A DNA stretch of 64,000 nt from Paraglaciecola sp. L1A13 (GCF_009796745.1 NZ_CP047024.1:1612001-1676000), one strand, 5' to 3'; positions 10,595 to 20,578 are shown, counted from the first letter of the stretch. A program made the numbers and translations. The notes: generated by a model from the sequence alone, not told the origin.

Positions 10595-10929
10595 TAAAAA
10601 GAGTTTCCGCGAAGATAAGGTATTAAATAAGATAGCCGGCAAGAATACCCTAGCGAGTTGCTGGGTCACAATAGCAGAACGTTGTTTTCCTAGCATTTAT
10701 CGTAAAAAATCCTGTCAATGATGATAAATTTATCCGCAAAATGGGAATGCAATGCTGATTACACCCAACTCGACAGTACAAGCGAAAGGAAAGATAAGGC
10801 TGTGGATAATATAAATTTATGAATGAATAAAAAGTGGGACATGCTATTAAGTAATATTTGTTATTATAACAAAATTACGCAGCGCAGACTGCCAAATTTA
10901 CTTGCTCGAAAGGAAATCTCACCTCTACC
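10595..10929. other. Divergent intergenic region between leuS and the Lon-like gene
   Basis: This 335-base AT-rich stretch separates divergent genes and should hold both promoters. I see no ORF with coding character, no tRNA and no strong terminator. An AAAGGAAA element around 10909-10916 could serve as ribosome binding site for the plus-strand gene, although it sits rather far from the ATG at 10930. No operator could be recognised with confidence. Confidence 0.5.
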
Positions 10930-13317
10930 ATGCATCTTAAATACGCTTTGAGTTTAAAAGATATAACCGCTAAGCCTAGTCGTCGCCTTATTAATCACGC
11001 TTTAAAAGACGAACAAGCTATGCAAGCTACCTTTATAGGTCAGGCGCGCGCTAGGGAAGCGCTAGACTTTGGTTTAGGGCTCAACGCCAAGGGATATAAT
11101 TTATATGTGATGGGCGAACAAGCAACCGGTCGCTTCACCTTAGTGCATGAATATATTGCAAAGTATGTGCGTAGAGTGTTAACTCCAGACGACTGGTGTT
11201 ACATCAATAATTTTGAAGATGAGCGCGAGCCTTTTGCATTACGTTTACCTCCAGGAGAAAGTAAACGCCTAGTGACAGAGATGGGGACATTGGTTGACGA
11301 ACTACTCGATACCTTTCCGGCTGCATTTGACAATCCGGGTTATCAGCGAAAGAAAGTGGCGATTACTCGGGAATTTGATCAACGTTATGAGCATGCTATT
11401 GATACGGTTGAACAACTCGCGCTAGCACAAAAAGTCGCTTTGTACGAAGAGAACGGCAATATTAGTTTTTCTCCCATCGTTGATGGCAAACCCATTACAG
11501 ATGCAGACTTTGCTAAATTAAGTGAAGAAGAGCGTCAGCGGTATTATACCTTAATCGATGAACTGGAGAACCGATTAGCCGAAGCATTAATCGAGCTACC
11601 TAAATGGAAACGCGCATCCTCAGAACAACTTCGTCATCTTAAGAAAGATACGGCCGAGCAAGGTATTAAACCGTTGCTCAAAGAACTTGAACATCAATAT
11701 GTTGGTGATTTAGGGATATTGAAGTTTCTGCGTCAACTGAAACCCCATTTGGTAGAAACCATAGTGGAGATATTGGCCGAGGAGAAGAAAGATGAAAAAC
11801 ATGATGAGTACGACAGGCGTTCGGTTTTAGAAGAGCAATATTTGCCTAATATACTCGTTAGCCATGAGTTAAACAGCGGGGCGCCTGTCATTTATGAACC
11901 CAACCCAACGCACCAGAATTTGTTTGGTCGGGTTGAATATACCAACGTCTCGGGTTCAGTTTTTACAAATTACCGAATGATCAGGCCTGGAGCACTGCAT
12001 CGTGCTAACGGTGGATATTTACTACTTGATGTAGACAAGCTAATTTTGCAGCCATACGCATGGGAAACGTTAAAATTAGTGCTTAAGTCGGGGTACCTGA
12101 AAATGGACTTACCTCAGCCTGATGTCGGCATGGTTAACTCAATTACACTTAACCCACAGCAAATTCCGATTAGCGTTAAAGTGGTGCTGCTTGGTTCCCG
12201 CGAATTGTATTATAACTTACAAGACTACGATGATGAATTTTATGAATTGTTTCGTGTTTTGGTTGATTTTGATCATGAAATTCAATTAGATAAGCAAACC
12301 CTATATGACTTTGTGGGACGTGTTCGGCATCAAGTAACGGCGTTGGGATTGAACAGTATTTCCCCTAAAGCGATGTATCGCTTAGTCGAGTACAGTTTGC
12401 GTATAGCGGAACATCAGCAACGCTTATCTGCTCGTTTCTCTGATGTGATTGAGTTGCTTAATGAGAGCTCATATTTTTGTCGCAAAAATCAAGTGCTAGA
12501 TTTAGATGTTACCCAAATTGAAGCTGCCTTAAGCGCGAAAACCCGCCGCACTGGGCGGGTAAGTGAAGCGGTATTAGATGACATTAAGCAGGGACAAATT
12601 TTGATTGCCACCGAAGGCGTCGACGTAGGTAAAGTGAACGGCCTTACGGTGCTTGAAGTGGGCGATTGCTTATTCGGTACGCCTGCAAGGATCACATCCA
12701 CCGTTTATGCTGGCGCTAACGGTGTGGTCGATATCGAGCGTGAGGTTGAGTTGGGGCAGCCTATTCACTCAAAAGGGGTAATGCTATTAACCGGTTATCT
12801 TGGACATAAGTACGCTCAGTTATTTCCACTAACATTATCGGCGAATATTGCAATTGAGCAATCCTATGGGCACATAGACGGCGACAGTGCGTCATTAGCT
12901 GAATTGGTGGCACTTATTTCGGCGTTAACAAATATTCCAACCCGTCAAGATTTAGCCATCACGGGTTCAATTAACCAGTATGGCCAGGTTCAGTCGGTAG
13001 GCGGGGTGAATGAGAAAATAGAAGGTTTCTTTAAGCTTTGTCAGCATCGCGGACTGACGGGCAATCAGGGAGCGATAATCCCTAAATCTAACCAGATCAA
13101 CTTGATGTTAGATAAAGAAGTCATTGCTGCGGTAAAATTAGGCAAGTTTCATATTTGCGTAGTGGAAACCGTCGATCAAGCACTTGAGTTGTTGATGAAC
13201 AAAGAAGTCGGGACGATGAATGCTAAAGGTCGTTATCCTAAAGGGACAATTAACTATATGGCGGTCAGCAGTTTACTTAATATCGCCAATGTCGTGAATG
13301 GTAATGACGACGAATAG
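10930..13317 (+). CDS. Lon-related AAA-type protease (LonH/YcbZ-like)
   Basis: The 795-residue frame combines an N-terminal AAA_32-type ATPase region with a C-terminal Lon (S16) protease domain. The proteolytic dyad is visible as Ser653 in HIDGDSASLAEL and Lys696 in GGVNEKIEGF. The Walker A position reads GEQATGRFT (residues 62-70), with Arg in place of the usual Lys, which I believe is common in this subfamily. A long helical insert lies at about 130-290. This is not classical LonA, which has a different N domain and a canonical GPPGVGKT. Such proteins are assumed to be ATP-dependent proteases, but substrates are poorly known. It stands alone, upstream of slyD. Confidence 0.88.
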   Translation: MHLKYALSLKDITAKPSRRLINHALKDEQAMQATFIGQARAREALDFGLGLNAKGYNLYVMGEQATGRFTLVHEYIAKYVRRVLTPDDWCYINNFEDEREPFALRLPPGESKRLVTEMGTLVDELLDTFPAAFDNPGYQRKKVAITREFDQRYEHAIDTVEQLALAQKVALYEENGNISFSPIVDGKPITDADFAKLSEEERQRYYTLIDELENRLAEALIELPKWKRASSEQLRHLKKDTAEQGIKPLLKELEHQYVGDLGILKFLRQLKPHLVETIVEILAEEKKDEKHDEYDRRSVLEEQYLPNILVSHELNSGAPVIYEPNPTHQNLFGRVEYTNVSGSVFTNYRMIRPGALHRANGGYLLLDVDKLILQPYAWETLKLVLKSGYLKMDLPQPDVGMVNSITLNPQQIPISVKVVLLGSRELYYNLQDYDDEFYELFRVLVDFDHEIQLDKQTLYDFVGRVRHQVTALGLNSISPKAMYRLVEYSLRIAEHQQRLSARFSDVIELLNESSYFCRKNQVLDLDVTQIEAALSAKTRRTGRVSEAVLDDIKQGQILIATEGVDVGKVNGLTVLEVGDCLFGTPARITSTVYAGANGVVDIEREVELGQPIHSKGVMLLTGYLGHKYAQLFPLTLSANIAIEQSYGHIDGDSASLAELVALISALTNIPTRQDLAITGSINQYGQVQSVGGVNEKIEGFFKLCQHRGLTGNQGAIIPKSNQINLMLDKEVIAAVKLGKFHICVVETVDQALELLMNKEVGTMNAKGRYPKGTINYMAVSSLLNIANVVNGNDDE

Positions 13318-13412
13318 GCCCTATATATAATTTTTTTGCGGCCGAATAATATTTCACAATTCTGTGTTTTTGATAAACTGCCGCGCACATTTTTTATGAC
13401 GAGAAAACCGAT

Positions 13413-13904
13413 ATGCAAATTGCGAAAGATACAGTAGTACAGTTCAAATATATTATTACCGATTTAGACGGGGTTGAGCTTGAAAATAACCGCGATGATG
13501 AGGCTGTTGCATATCTTCATGGCCATAGTAACATGATGCCAGGCGTAGCCGCAGCGCTTGAAGGAAAGGCTGTTGGCGATCGTTTTTCGGTTGAACTTGA
13601 ACCTGCACAGACCTATGGGGAAATTCAGCCCGACGCTGAGCAACGCATTCCGATGAAGCATTTGCAAGATGCACAAGGCACCAAAAAGTGGAAAGCAGGT
13701 ATGACTGCAGTAGTAAACACCGAGAACGGTCAGCGAGAAGTTACCGTCGTGAAAGTAGGGAAATTTATGGTTACCGTGAATTTGAACCATCCAATGGCGG
13801 GTAAAACGTTGAATTTTGATTTAGAAGTCGTTGATGTACGTCAAGCAACGTCAGAAGAAATTGAACATGGTCACGCTCATGGAGCCGGCGGTCACCACCA
13901 CTGA
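13413..13904 (+). CDS. slyD: FKBP-type peptidyl-prolyl isomerase SlyD
   Basis: SlyD is a cytoplasmic prolyl isomerase and chaperone with an IF insert domain and a metal-binding tail. The 163-residue frame has the FKBP elements YLHGHSNMMPGVAAALEGKAVGD and FNHPLAGK-like text (here LNHPMAGKTLNFD). The C-terminus is His-rich (HGHAHGAGGHHH) and would bind nickel or other metals. The tail is shorter than in E. coli SlyD and lacks its Cys-rich run. It stands alone between the Lon-like gene and the convergent yhbY. Confidence 0.93.
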   Translation: MQIAKDTVVQFKYIITDLDGVELENNRDDEAVAYLHGHSNMMPGVAAALEGKAVGDRFSVELEPAQTYGEIQPDAEQRIPMKHLQDAQGTKKWKAGMTAVVNTENGQREVTVVKVGKFMVTVNLNHPMAGKTLNFDLEVVDVRQATSEEIEHGHAHGAGGHHH

Positions 13905-13958
13905 TACAGTCACTAATATAATAGTGAGTTAGTTTACCGAATGCATGCAGAGTAAAAG

Positions 13959-13997
13959 CCCGTATTAAATCAACTAGGTTAGTTGATTTAATACGGG
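13959..13997 (-). terminator. Perfect 18-bp inverted repeat between slyD and yhbY
   Basis: Arms 13959-13976 and 13980-13997 are perfectly complementary over 18 bases with a 3-base loop. Read on the minus strand the hairpin follows yhbY by about 20 bases and is trailed by CTTTTACT, so it most likely terminates yhbY transcription. The plus strand has no U-tract after it, so it is a poor terminator for slyD, although it could protect the mRNA 3' end. The stem is unusually long and AT-rich for a simple terminator. Confidence 0.65.
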
Positions 13998-14016
13998 AGA
14001 TGTCATCACAGTAAAA

Positions 14017-14313
14017 TTACTTTCTTGGTAGCTCGATTTTTTTCTCGTCACTTTGACGAAATAGCACCAAAGTGTGGCCTATAGATTGTAGTTTTTCTGC
14101 TTTTGTCTCACGGACAATCGCATCCATGATCAAACTTTTCTCTTCTCTGTCGTCAGTGGGTACTTTAACTTTAATGAGTTCATGATGGCTAAGCGCGCCC
14201 TCAATTTCAGCCAATACGCCTTCGGTCAATCCATTTGCCCCAAGTTGTATAACAGGTTTAAGTGAATGGGCGAGGCCTTTAAGGTGTTGTTTTTGCTTGT
14301 TTGATAGAGTCAT
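14017..14313 (-). CDS. yhbY: YhbY ribosome-assembly RNA-binding protein
   Basis: The 98-residue product is a CRM-domain protein that associates with pre-50S particles. Family text includes the start LSNKQKQHLKGLAHSLKPVIQLGANGLTEGV and the segment HELIKVKVPTDDREEK. I use the ATG at 14313; the frame continues to 14409, but the added residues run into the divergent promoter and do not resemble the family. It is divergent from rlmE, the usual yhbY/rlmE-ftsH arrangement. Confidence 0.94.
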   Translation of the reverse strand: MTLSNKQKQHLKGLAHSLKPVIQLGANGLTEGVLAEIEGALSHHELIKVKVPTDDREEKSLIMDAIVRETKAEKLQSIGHTLVLFRQSDEKKIELPRK

Positions 14314-14350
14314 TGAGTAATATTTCTTACAATTATATTGAATGTGAACA

Positions 14351-14378
14351 GTTGAAAACAAGTATTCTAGCGCCATCT
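14351..14378 (+). promoter_or_regulatory. Heat-shock (sigma-32) type promoter for rlmE-ftsH
   Basis: GTTGAAA at 14351-14357 and CGCCATCT at 14371-14378 are 13 bases apart. This closely follows the sigma-32 consensus CTTGAAA, 11-15 bases, CCCCATnT. It lies about 30 bases upstream of the rlmE start. In E. coli rlmE (rrmJ/ftsJ) and ftsH are heat-shock genes, so the match fits known biology. No experiment supports it here. Confidence 0.7.
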
Positions 14379-14408
14379 TGCAAGTATTCCTAATGACAAA
14401 CGAAGCCA

Positions 14409-15038
14409 ATGGGTAAAAATAAGCAATCTGAAAGTAGTAAACGCTGGCTCAAAGAGCATTTTGACGACAAATATGTCATGGAAGCGAAAAAAAAAGGTCT
14501 ACGTTCTAGGGCTGTTTTTAAGCTCGAAGAAATTCAAGCCAAAGACGGTCTTCTCAAAAAAGGCATGACGGTGGTTGACTTAGGCGCCGCGCCTGGAGGT
14601 TGGTCGCAATATGCGGCGAAACAAGTAGGCGACGATGGTCTGGTGATCGCTTGCGACATTTTGTCGATGGACCCATTACCAGGTGTCGATTTTTTAATGG
14701 GGGATTTTCGTGAAGAATCTGTTCTCGACGCATTACTGAACAAAATTGACGGAAAGAACGTAGATGTAGTGATGTCAGATATGGCACCAAATATGATCGG
14801 AAATGACACGGCAGACCAGGCTAAATCAATTTACTTAGTGGAACTGTCGTTAGATATGTGCCGACAAGTATTGAAGAAAAATGGCAGTTACGTCGTTAAG
14901 GTCTTTATGGGGGAAGGTTTTGAGCAATTCTTTAGTGACGTGAAAAGCGCATTTAAAGTAGTTAAAACTCGTAAGCCTGACTCATCACGAGCGCGTTCCA
15001 GAGAGGTATATCTGGTAGCGACGGGCTTTAAATTATAG
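14409..15038 (+). CDS. rlmE: 23S rRNA 2'-O-ribose methyltransferase RlmE
   Basis: RlmE (FtsJ/RrmJ) methylates U2552 of 23S rRNA in the 50S subunit. The 209-residue frame shows the SAM-binding [16 protein letters not shown] motif. The catalytic K-D-K-E set can be read as Lys in RAVFKLEEI, Asp in VMSDMAPN, Lys in VVKVFMGEG and Glu in SREVYLVA. It lies upstream of ftsH with a 52-base gap, the standard heat-shock pair, and has a sigma-32-like promoter in front. Confidence 0.97.
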   Translation: MGKNKQSESSKRWLKEHFDDKYVMEAKKKGLRSRAVFKLEEIQAKDGLLKKGMTVVDLGAAPGGWSQYAAKQVGDDGLVIACDILSMDPLPGVDFLMGDFREESVLDALLNKIDGKNVDVVMSDMAPNMIGNDTADQAKSIYLVELSLDMCRQVLKKNGSYVVKVFMGEGFEQFFSDVKSAFKVVKTRKPDSSRARSREVYLVATGFKL

Positions 15039-15090
15039 TAGTCTCAGGCGTGAGATACGCAACAGAATTGAAATAACAGAGGTCAACAAC

Positions 15091-17049
15091 TTGAGCGACA
15101 TGGCAAAAAATTTAATCTTATGGTTGGTCATAGCTGTCGTTTTGATGTCAGTCTTCCAGAGTTTTTCTCCGGGAGAGTCATCAAAGGTACAAACGGATTA
15201 CACAACATTTCTTAAAGAAGCTAATCAAGGGCAAATCCGTGAGGTGCGCATTGATAGTGAATCAAGAGAAATTAAAGGGACTAAACGGTCAGGCGAAAGC
15301 TTCTCCACTTATATTCCATATTTTGACGATCAACTCATTTCAGATTTGGTTAAACAAGATGTGAAAATTCTTGGTGAACCGCCTGAAGAACCTTCATTAC
15401 TAACATCTATCTTTATTTCATGGTTCCCCATGTTGTTGCTTATCGGTGTGTGGATATTCTTCATGCGTCAAATGCAAGGCGGCGGCGGTGGTCGAGGTGC
15501 CATGTCATTTGGTAAGAGTAAAGCCAAGCTGATGGGTGAAGACCAAATTAAAACAACGTTTGCAGATGTTGCTGGTTGTGATGAAGCCAAAGAAGACGTT
15601 TCTGAATTAGTCGACTTTTTACGTGACCCAAGCAAGTTCCAGAAGCTCGGCGGGCGTATTCCTACTGGCGTGTTATTAGTTGGCCCCCCAGGTACAGGTA
15701 AAACGTTATTAGCTAAGGCGATTGCCGGTGAAGCGAAAGTCCCGTTCTTCTCAATATCAGGCTCTGATTTTGTTGAAATGTTTGTTGGTGTTGGCGCATC
15801 TCGTGTGCGTGACATGTTCGAACAAGCTAAAAAAGCGGCACCTTGTATCATCTTTATCGATGAGATAGACGCAGTGGGTCGCCAACGTGGAGCAGGTATG
15901 GGTGGTGGTCACGATGAGCGTGAGCAAACCTTGAACCAAATGTTAGTTGAGATGGATGGCTTTGGCGGCAATGAAGGCGTTATTGTTATTGCAGCGACTA
16001 ACCGTCCTGATGTACTTGACCCTGCGCTGTTGCGCCCAGGTCGTTTTGACCGTCAGGTTCATGTTGGTTTACCCGATATTCGCGGACGCGAGCAAATATT
16101 GAAAGTGCACATGCGTAAAGTTCCGCTAGGAGATAATGTAGAACCGTCATTTATCGCCCGTGGTACACCAGGTTTCTCAGGTGCAGACTTGGCTAACTTG
16201 GTAAATGAAGCGGCGCTATTTGCTGCTCGCGGTGGCAAACGTACTGTCTCGATGGAAGAGTTTGATAAAGCGAAAGACAAAATCATGATGGGCTCTGAGC
16301 GCAAAAACATGGTGATGTCTGAAGAAGAGAAAACCAATACTGCTTATCACGAAGCAGGCCACGCTATTGTGGGCCGTTTAGTGCCTGAGCATGACCCTGT
16401 TTACAAGGTATCGATTATTCCTCGTGGACGTGCTTTGGGCGTGACCATGTATCTACCGGAACAGGATCGATACAGCCACAGTAAGCAGCATCTAGAGAGT
16501 ATGATATCTAGTTTGTTTGGTGGTCGAATAGCCGAAGCATTAACCTTAGGCGAAGAGCGCGTTACCACAGGGGCGTCTAATGATATCGAACGTGCCACTG
16601 ATATCGCACGTAAAATGGTGACACAGTGGGGCTTGTCAACCAAGATGGGGCCCATGCTTTACGCCGAAGAAGAGGGTGAAGTGTTCCTTGGGCGCAGTAT
16701 GGCCAAGTCTAAGCATATGTCTGATGATACAGCGCGCGCCATCGATGCAGAAGTGAAGTCATTAATTGATAGAAACTATGCTCGGGCTGAGAAAATATTG
16801 ACTGAGAATATTGATATTTTACATTCAATGAAAGATTGTCTGATGAAGTATGAAACCATTGATGCCAAACAAATCGATGATTTAATGGCTCGTACGGATG
16901 TTCGTCCTCCGGCTGATTGGATTGAAGACGAAAAGAACGATAGTACGCCTCCTACTGGCGGCTCGGCTGTTAAAGATGAGTCTACCGAAAAGGATGAGCC
17001 TAAGAAGCCTGATCCTACGGTTGGTAAACCGGGTGATGCGACTAACTAA
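15091..17049 (+). CDS. ftsH: ATP-dependent zinc metalloprotease FtsH
   Basis: FtsH is a hexameric inner-membrane AAA protease that degrades misassembled membrane proteins and regulators such as sigma-32 and LpxC. Two N-terminal membrane segments (about residues 5-22 and 105-125) flank a periplasmic domain. Walker A GPPGTGKT is at 198-205, the second region of homology follows ([21 protein letters not shown]), and the zinc site HEAGH is at 420-424. The best start is the TTG at 15091 behind an AGAGG element; an ATG three codons later is possible. The C-terminal tail after residue 600 is charged and Pro-rich. A strong terminator follows. Confidence 0.97.
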   Translation: MSDMAKNLILWLVIAVVLMSVFQSFSPGESSKVQTDYTTFLKEANQGQIREVRIDSESREIKGTKRSGESFSTYIPYFDDQLISDLVKQDVKILGEPPEEPSLLTSIFISWFPMLLLIGVWIFFMRQMQGGGGGRGAMSFGKSKAKLMGEDQIKTTFADVAGCDEAKEDVSELVDFLRDPSKFQKLGGRIPTGVLLVGPPGTGKTLLAKAIAGEAKVPFFSISGSDFVEMFVGVGASRVRDMFEQAKKAAPCIIFIDEIDAVGRQRGAGMGGGHDEREQTLNQMLVEMDGFGGNEGVIVIAATNRPDVLDPALLRPGRFDRQVHVGLPDIRGREQILKVHMRKVPLGDNVEPSFIARGTPGFSGADLANLVNEAALFAARGGKRTVSMEEFDKAKDKIMMGSERKNMVMSEEEKTNTAYHEAGHAIVGRLVPEHDPVYKVSIIPRGRALGVTMYLPEQDRYSHSKQHLESMISSLFGGRIAEALTLGEERVTTGASNDIERATDIARKMVTQWGLSTKMGPMLYAEEEGEVFLGRSMAKSKHMSDDTARAIDAEVKSLIDRNYARAEKILTENIDILHSMKDCLMKYETIDAKQIDDLMARTDVRPPADWIEDEKNDSTPPTGGSAVKDESTEKDEPKKPDPTVGKPGDATN

Positions 17050-17074
17050 CCAGTTGGTTTTGTAGTGAATACAG

Positions 17075-17109
17075 ACGCTTTGTTGAGAAATCAGCAAAGC
17101 GTTTTTTTT
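17075..17109 (+). terminator. Rho-independent terminator after ftsH
   Basis: A 12-base stem (17075-17086 with 17091-17102, one G-U pair) with loop GAAA is followed by eight T. It separates rlmE-ftsH from folP, so folP-glmM probably depends on readthrough or on a promoter of its own. Confidence 0.88.
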
Positions 17110-17146
17110 AATACGTTTAAAGTTAATTATCAAAGAAAATTAAACG

Positions 17147-17971
17147 ATGAAATTTAACAATAAAACACTGGCTCTTGATAGTCCCAAAGTCATGGGTATT
17201 CTCAACGTTACGCCTGATTCTTTTTCTGATGGAGGCGCTTTTGCGCGCATCGGCAAAGCGATTAACCATGCCAGCGATATGATTGAAGCGGGCGCTGAAT
17301 TTATCGATATCGGTGGTGAATCGACTCGACCAGGAGCCATGGATGTTTCTGAGCAAGAAGAATTAGACCGAGTGATCCCGGTTGTAGAGGCCTTGAATTC
17401 TAGGTTTGATACCATCATTTCTATCGACAGCAGTAAAGCGATAGTCATGGAGGCTGCAGTGGGTGCCGGAGCAGGCCTAATTAACGACGTAAGAGCACTT
17501 CAAGAGCCTAATGCTTTATTTATTGCTGCGCAGCTAGACGTTCCAGTTTGCTTAATGCATATGCGTGGACTACCCCGCAGTATGCAAGACGCGCCTTATT
17601 ACGAAAACGTGCGCCTCGATGTTGAAGATTTTTTACTAGCCCGTGCCCGTGAATGTGTTCAGGCTGGGGTCAGGCATGACAATATATTGTTCGATCCGGG
17701 TTTTGGCTTTGGTAAAAATTTGGCGCATAATTACCAGTTGCTTGCCCAATTAGATGAATTGCATCGTTTGGGCTACCCATTGCTGGTAGGAATGTCGCGA
17801 AAATCCATGATAGGACAGCTTCTCAATAGGCCGGTGGAAGAACGCTTGGCGGGTAGTGTGGCACTTGCCACTATTGCGGCTTTAAAAGGCGCGCACATTA
17901 TCCGAGTACATGATGTAAGAGAAACCGTCGATGCGGTAAAAATCGTGTCGATGATACAAAAGGAAAAATAA
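17147..17971 (+). CDS. folP: Dihydropteroate synthase
   Basis: FolP condenses p-aminobenzoate with dihydropterin pyrophosphate in folate synthesis and is the sulfonamide target. The 274-residue TIM-barrel frame contains [45 protein letters not shown] and [10 protein letters not shown]. It is followed by glmM after two bases, the conserved ftsH-folP-glmM order. An SD-like element is not strong before the ATG at 17147. Confidence 0.97.
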   Translation: MKFNNKTLALDSPKVMGILNVTPDSFSDGGAFARIGKAINHASDMIEAGAEFIDIGGESTRPGAMDVSEQEELDRVIPVVEALNSRFDTIISIDSSKAIVMEAAVGAGAGLINDVRALQEPNALFIAAQLDVPVCLMHMRGLPRSMQDAPYYENVRLDVEDFLLARARECVQAGVRHDNILFDPGFGFGKNLAHNYQLLAQLDELHRLGYPLLVGMSRKSMIGQLLNRPVEERLAGSVALATIAALKGAHIIRVHDVRETVDAVKIVSMIQKEK

Positions 17972-17973
17972 TA

Positions 17974-19318
17974 ATGAGTGACAGAAAATATTTCGGTACC
18001 GATGGTATTCGCGGCAAGGTTGGAGAAAATCTGATCAATCCAGAATTTGTAATGAAATTAGGCTGGGCCGCGGGTAAAGTGTTAGCTAGCAGCGGCACTA
18101 ATAAAGTTCTCATCGGTAAAGACACCCGAATTTCTGGTTATATGCTTGAATCTGCTCTCGAGGCGGGGTTATCTGCAGCCGGCATAAACATTGGTCTACT
18201 CGGACCTATGCCCACTCCAGCCATTGCTTATCTTACTAAAACATTCCGTTCAGAAGCTGGCATTGTTATTAGTGCGTCACATAATCCTTATTACGACAAC
18301 GGCATTAAGTTTTTTTCGGCTGATGGCACTAAATTAGATGATGACATCGAGTTAGCGATTGAAGCGCAAATGGACATGCCAATGGAATGTGTTGCTTCTG
18401 ACAAACTAGGTAAAGCAGTACGTATTTCCGACGCAGCGGGACGCTACATAGAGTTCTGCAAAGGAAACTTTCCTTCAAACTTGTCACTTAAAGGGTTAAA
18501 AATCGTTGTCGATTGCGCCCACGGTGCTACCTACCACATCGCGCCGAATGTATTGAGTGAATTAGGTGCTGAAGTGATTGAAATCGGCACCCAACCCGAT
18601 GGTCTTAACATTAACCGAAAGGTCGGCGCTACGTCGATGAAAGCGATCGTAGATAGTGTTATAAAAAATAAAGCTGATCTGGGGTTTGCGCTTGACGGTG
18701 ATGGTGACCGCCTTATGTTGGTTGACCACAACGGTAATGTCATCGATGGTGATCAGATTGTTTATATTATTGCACGCGATGCGCTTAAATCAGGTAAATT
18801 GAAAGGTGGCGTTGTGGGTACGGTTATGAGCAACCTAGGCTTAGAAGTGGCACTTGGCACATTAGGAGTGCCGTTCGAGCGTAGTAATGTTGGCGATCGT
18901 TATGTACTTGAGTTGCTGCGTCAAAAGGGTTGGTCGATAGGGGGGGGAAGGTTCTGGACATGTATTAAATCTAGATGCTGCCTCCACGGGCGATGGAATT
19001 GTCGCCGGCTTACAAGTGTTAGCTGCTATGTTGAATGCAAACATGACCTTAAGTGAACTGAGTCGCGGGATGACAAAGTTCCCACAGACGCTTATTAACG
19101 TGCGCTTCAATGTCGGTGACACCCCTTTACAGAGCGACGAAGTGCAACATAGTGTACTTGAAGCTGAAAAAGCACTGGGCCAGCGAGGACGTGTTTTACT
19201 GCGTAAAAGTGGTACTGAACCTTTGATTCGCGTTATGGTTGAAGCGAATGACGCCACTGACTCAAAGAAGTGGGCTGAGCATATTGCAGACGCTGTGCGT
19301 AAAGCAACTGGACAATAA
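17974..19318 (+). pseudogene. glmM: Phosphoglucosamine mutase GlmM, interrupted by a +1 frameshift in a G8 run
   Basis: GlmM converts glucosamine-6-phosphate to glucosamine-1-phosphate for peptidoglycan and LPS and is normally essential. The first frame covers the active-site Ser loop ([17 protein letters not shown]) and the metal loop [11 protein letters not shown], then leaves the family sequence after KGWSIGG near 18947 and stops at 19056. The second frame resumes exactly with [13 protein letters not shown], continues [15 protein letters not shown] and ends with the phosphate loop [14 protein letters not shown] at 19318. Eight G (18940-18947) are present where seven would keep one frame. 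The rest of the gene has no other defect. A sequencing error is the simplest explanation; transcriptional slippage or +1 frameshifting is possible because loss should be lethal. Confidence 0.92.
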
Positions 19319-19453
19319 GTCAGCAATATTAAACCAGACTGACTATTTACTGAATAAAAGTCGTTAAAATTCAATTCTGCCACTTGTATATTAGTGGTAG
19401 GTTGGTTAATATCTCGCGCGCTTTTCACTGGCACTACAGGAGTTAGATTGCAA

Positions 19454-20197
19454 ATGAATAACCGTCGGCCATTAGTGGCAGGTAATTGGAAAATGAACGG
19501 AAATCTGGCATTAATTAAGCAGATTGAGCAAACGTTTTCAAAAGCGGATATTTCTCACGTAGATGTTGTTGTCTGTCCTCCATTTCCTTATCTAGGTGGA
19601 TTTGGTGATAATAATTTTGCCTTAGGTGGGCAGAATATTAGTCACTTTGAATCAGGCGCACATACAGGTGAAACGGCCGTCAGTATGTTGAAAGAAATGA
19701 ATTGCCAATATGTTATTTTGGGACATTCAGAAAGACGTGCTGATAATGATGAATCAAATGAACTTGTTGCTAATAAAGTAGGGCTAGCTTTAAAACACAA
19801 ACTAACTCCGTTGTTTTGTGTTGGCGAACCAGAAGATATTCGTGATAATGGTCAGTTTTTTGATTTTATTGCTGCGCAATTAAATGCGGTGATAAAAGAG
19901 GTTGGTATCGCTGCGTTTAACAACATTGTTATTGCCTATGAGCCGATTTGGGCAATAGGCACTGGCAAAACAGCGAGCCCAGAGCAAGCACAAGAAGTGC
20001 ATGCATTTATACGTCAACATTTGGCAAAGCAAGACAGTAATATCGCCAATCAATGTGTAATTTTATATGGCGGTAGTGTAAAAGGCAGCAATGCTGTTGA
20101 ACTGTTCTCCCAACCTGATGTTGATGGCGGTTTGATTGGCGGTGCCAGTTTAAACCCAGAAGATTTTTTAAGCATTTGCCTAGCGGCAAAGCGATAG
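19454..20197 (+). CDS. tpiA: Triosephosphate isomerase
   Basis: TpiA interconverts dihydroxyacetone phosphate and glyceraldehyde-3-phosphate. Catalytic residues are visible: Lys in AGNWKMNG, His in ILGHSERR and Glu in IAYEPIWAIGTGK; the phosphate loop YGGSVKGSNA also appears. The ATG at 19454 gives a normal 247-residue protein. A TTG two codons earlier (19448) sits closer to the AGGAG element at 19438-19442, so it may be the true start. The frame extends to 19394 without family similarity. It lies between glmM and secG, an order also seen in pseudomonads. Confidence 0.95.
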   Translation: MNNRRPLVAGNWKMNGNLALIKQIEQTFSKADISHVDVVVCPPFPYLGGFGDNNFALGGQNISHFESGAHTGETAVSMLKEMNCQYVILGHSERRADNDESNELVANKVGLALKHKLTPLFCVGEPEDIRDNGQFFDFIAAQLNAVIKEVGIAAFNNIVIAYEPIWAIGTGKTASPEQAQEVHAFIRQHLAKQDSNIANQCVILYGGSVKGSNAVELFSQPDVDGGLIGGASLNPEDFLSICLAAKR

Positions 20198-20206
20198 AGG
20201 CGACAC

Positions 20207-20578
20207 ATGTTTTACGAAGTATTGATTGTAGTTTATTTAATTGTAGCGATTATGTTGGTCGGCTTTGTTCTTGTTCAACAAGGCAAAGGCGCAGATATGG
20301 GCGCATCATTTGGTAGTGGTGGTTCAAACACTGTTTTTGGTTCATCAGGTTCGGGCAACTTCCTTACACGTACTACTGCGATATTAGCTACATTATTCTT
20401 CGTGATTAGTTTAATCTTAGGTAATCAAACTGCTGATAAAGAAAAAGCAGTTGATGATTGGCAGAATATTGAAGTTCCGGTTTTAGATGAGCCGGTTGAG
20501 TCTATGACTACACCACAGGAATCTGATGTACCCGTTACCACATCAGATGCACCTGCAAGCGATATACCTCAAAGCTAA
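20207..20578 (+). CDS. secG: Preprotein translocase subunit SecG
   Basis: SecG is the small accessory subunit of the SecYEG translocon. The 123-residue product has two membrane helices (about 3-22 and 57-75) joined by the conserved loop VLVQQGKGADMGASFGSGGSNTVFGSSGSGNF-type sequence. The C-terminal tail after residue 80 is acidic and rich in Pro, Thr and Ser. It starts ten bases after tpiA and is followed by tRNA-Leu 13 bases later, matching the E. coli secG-leuU pairing. Confidence 0.95.
   Translation: MFYEVLIVVYLIVAIMLVGFVLVQQGKGADMGASFGSGGSNTVFGSSGSGNFLTRTTAILATLFFVISLILGNQTADKEKAVDDWQNIEVPVLDEPVESMTTPQESDVPVTTSDAPASDIPQS

Noticed and set aside
13959..13997. Insertion-sequence end or attachment site
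   Set aside because: No transposase, target duplication or partner repeat is visible nearby.
19016..19318. Separate 100-residue gene at the end of glmM
   Set aside because: It is the C-terminal part of GlmM in the shifted frame, not an independent gene.
18862..19434. Long minus-strand frame opposite glmM and the tpiA start
   Set aside because: No family likeness or ribosome binding site; it is the antisense shadow of glmM.
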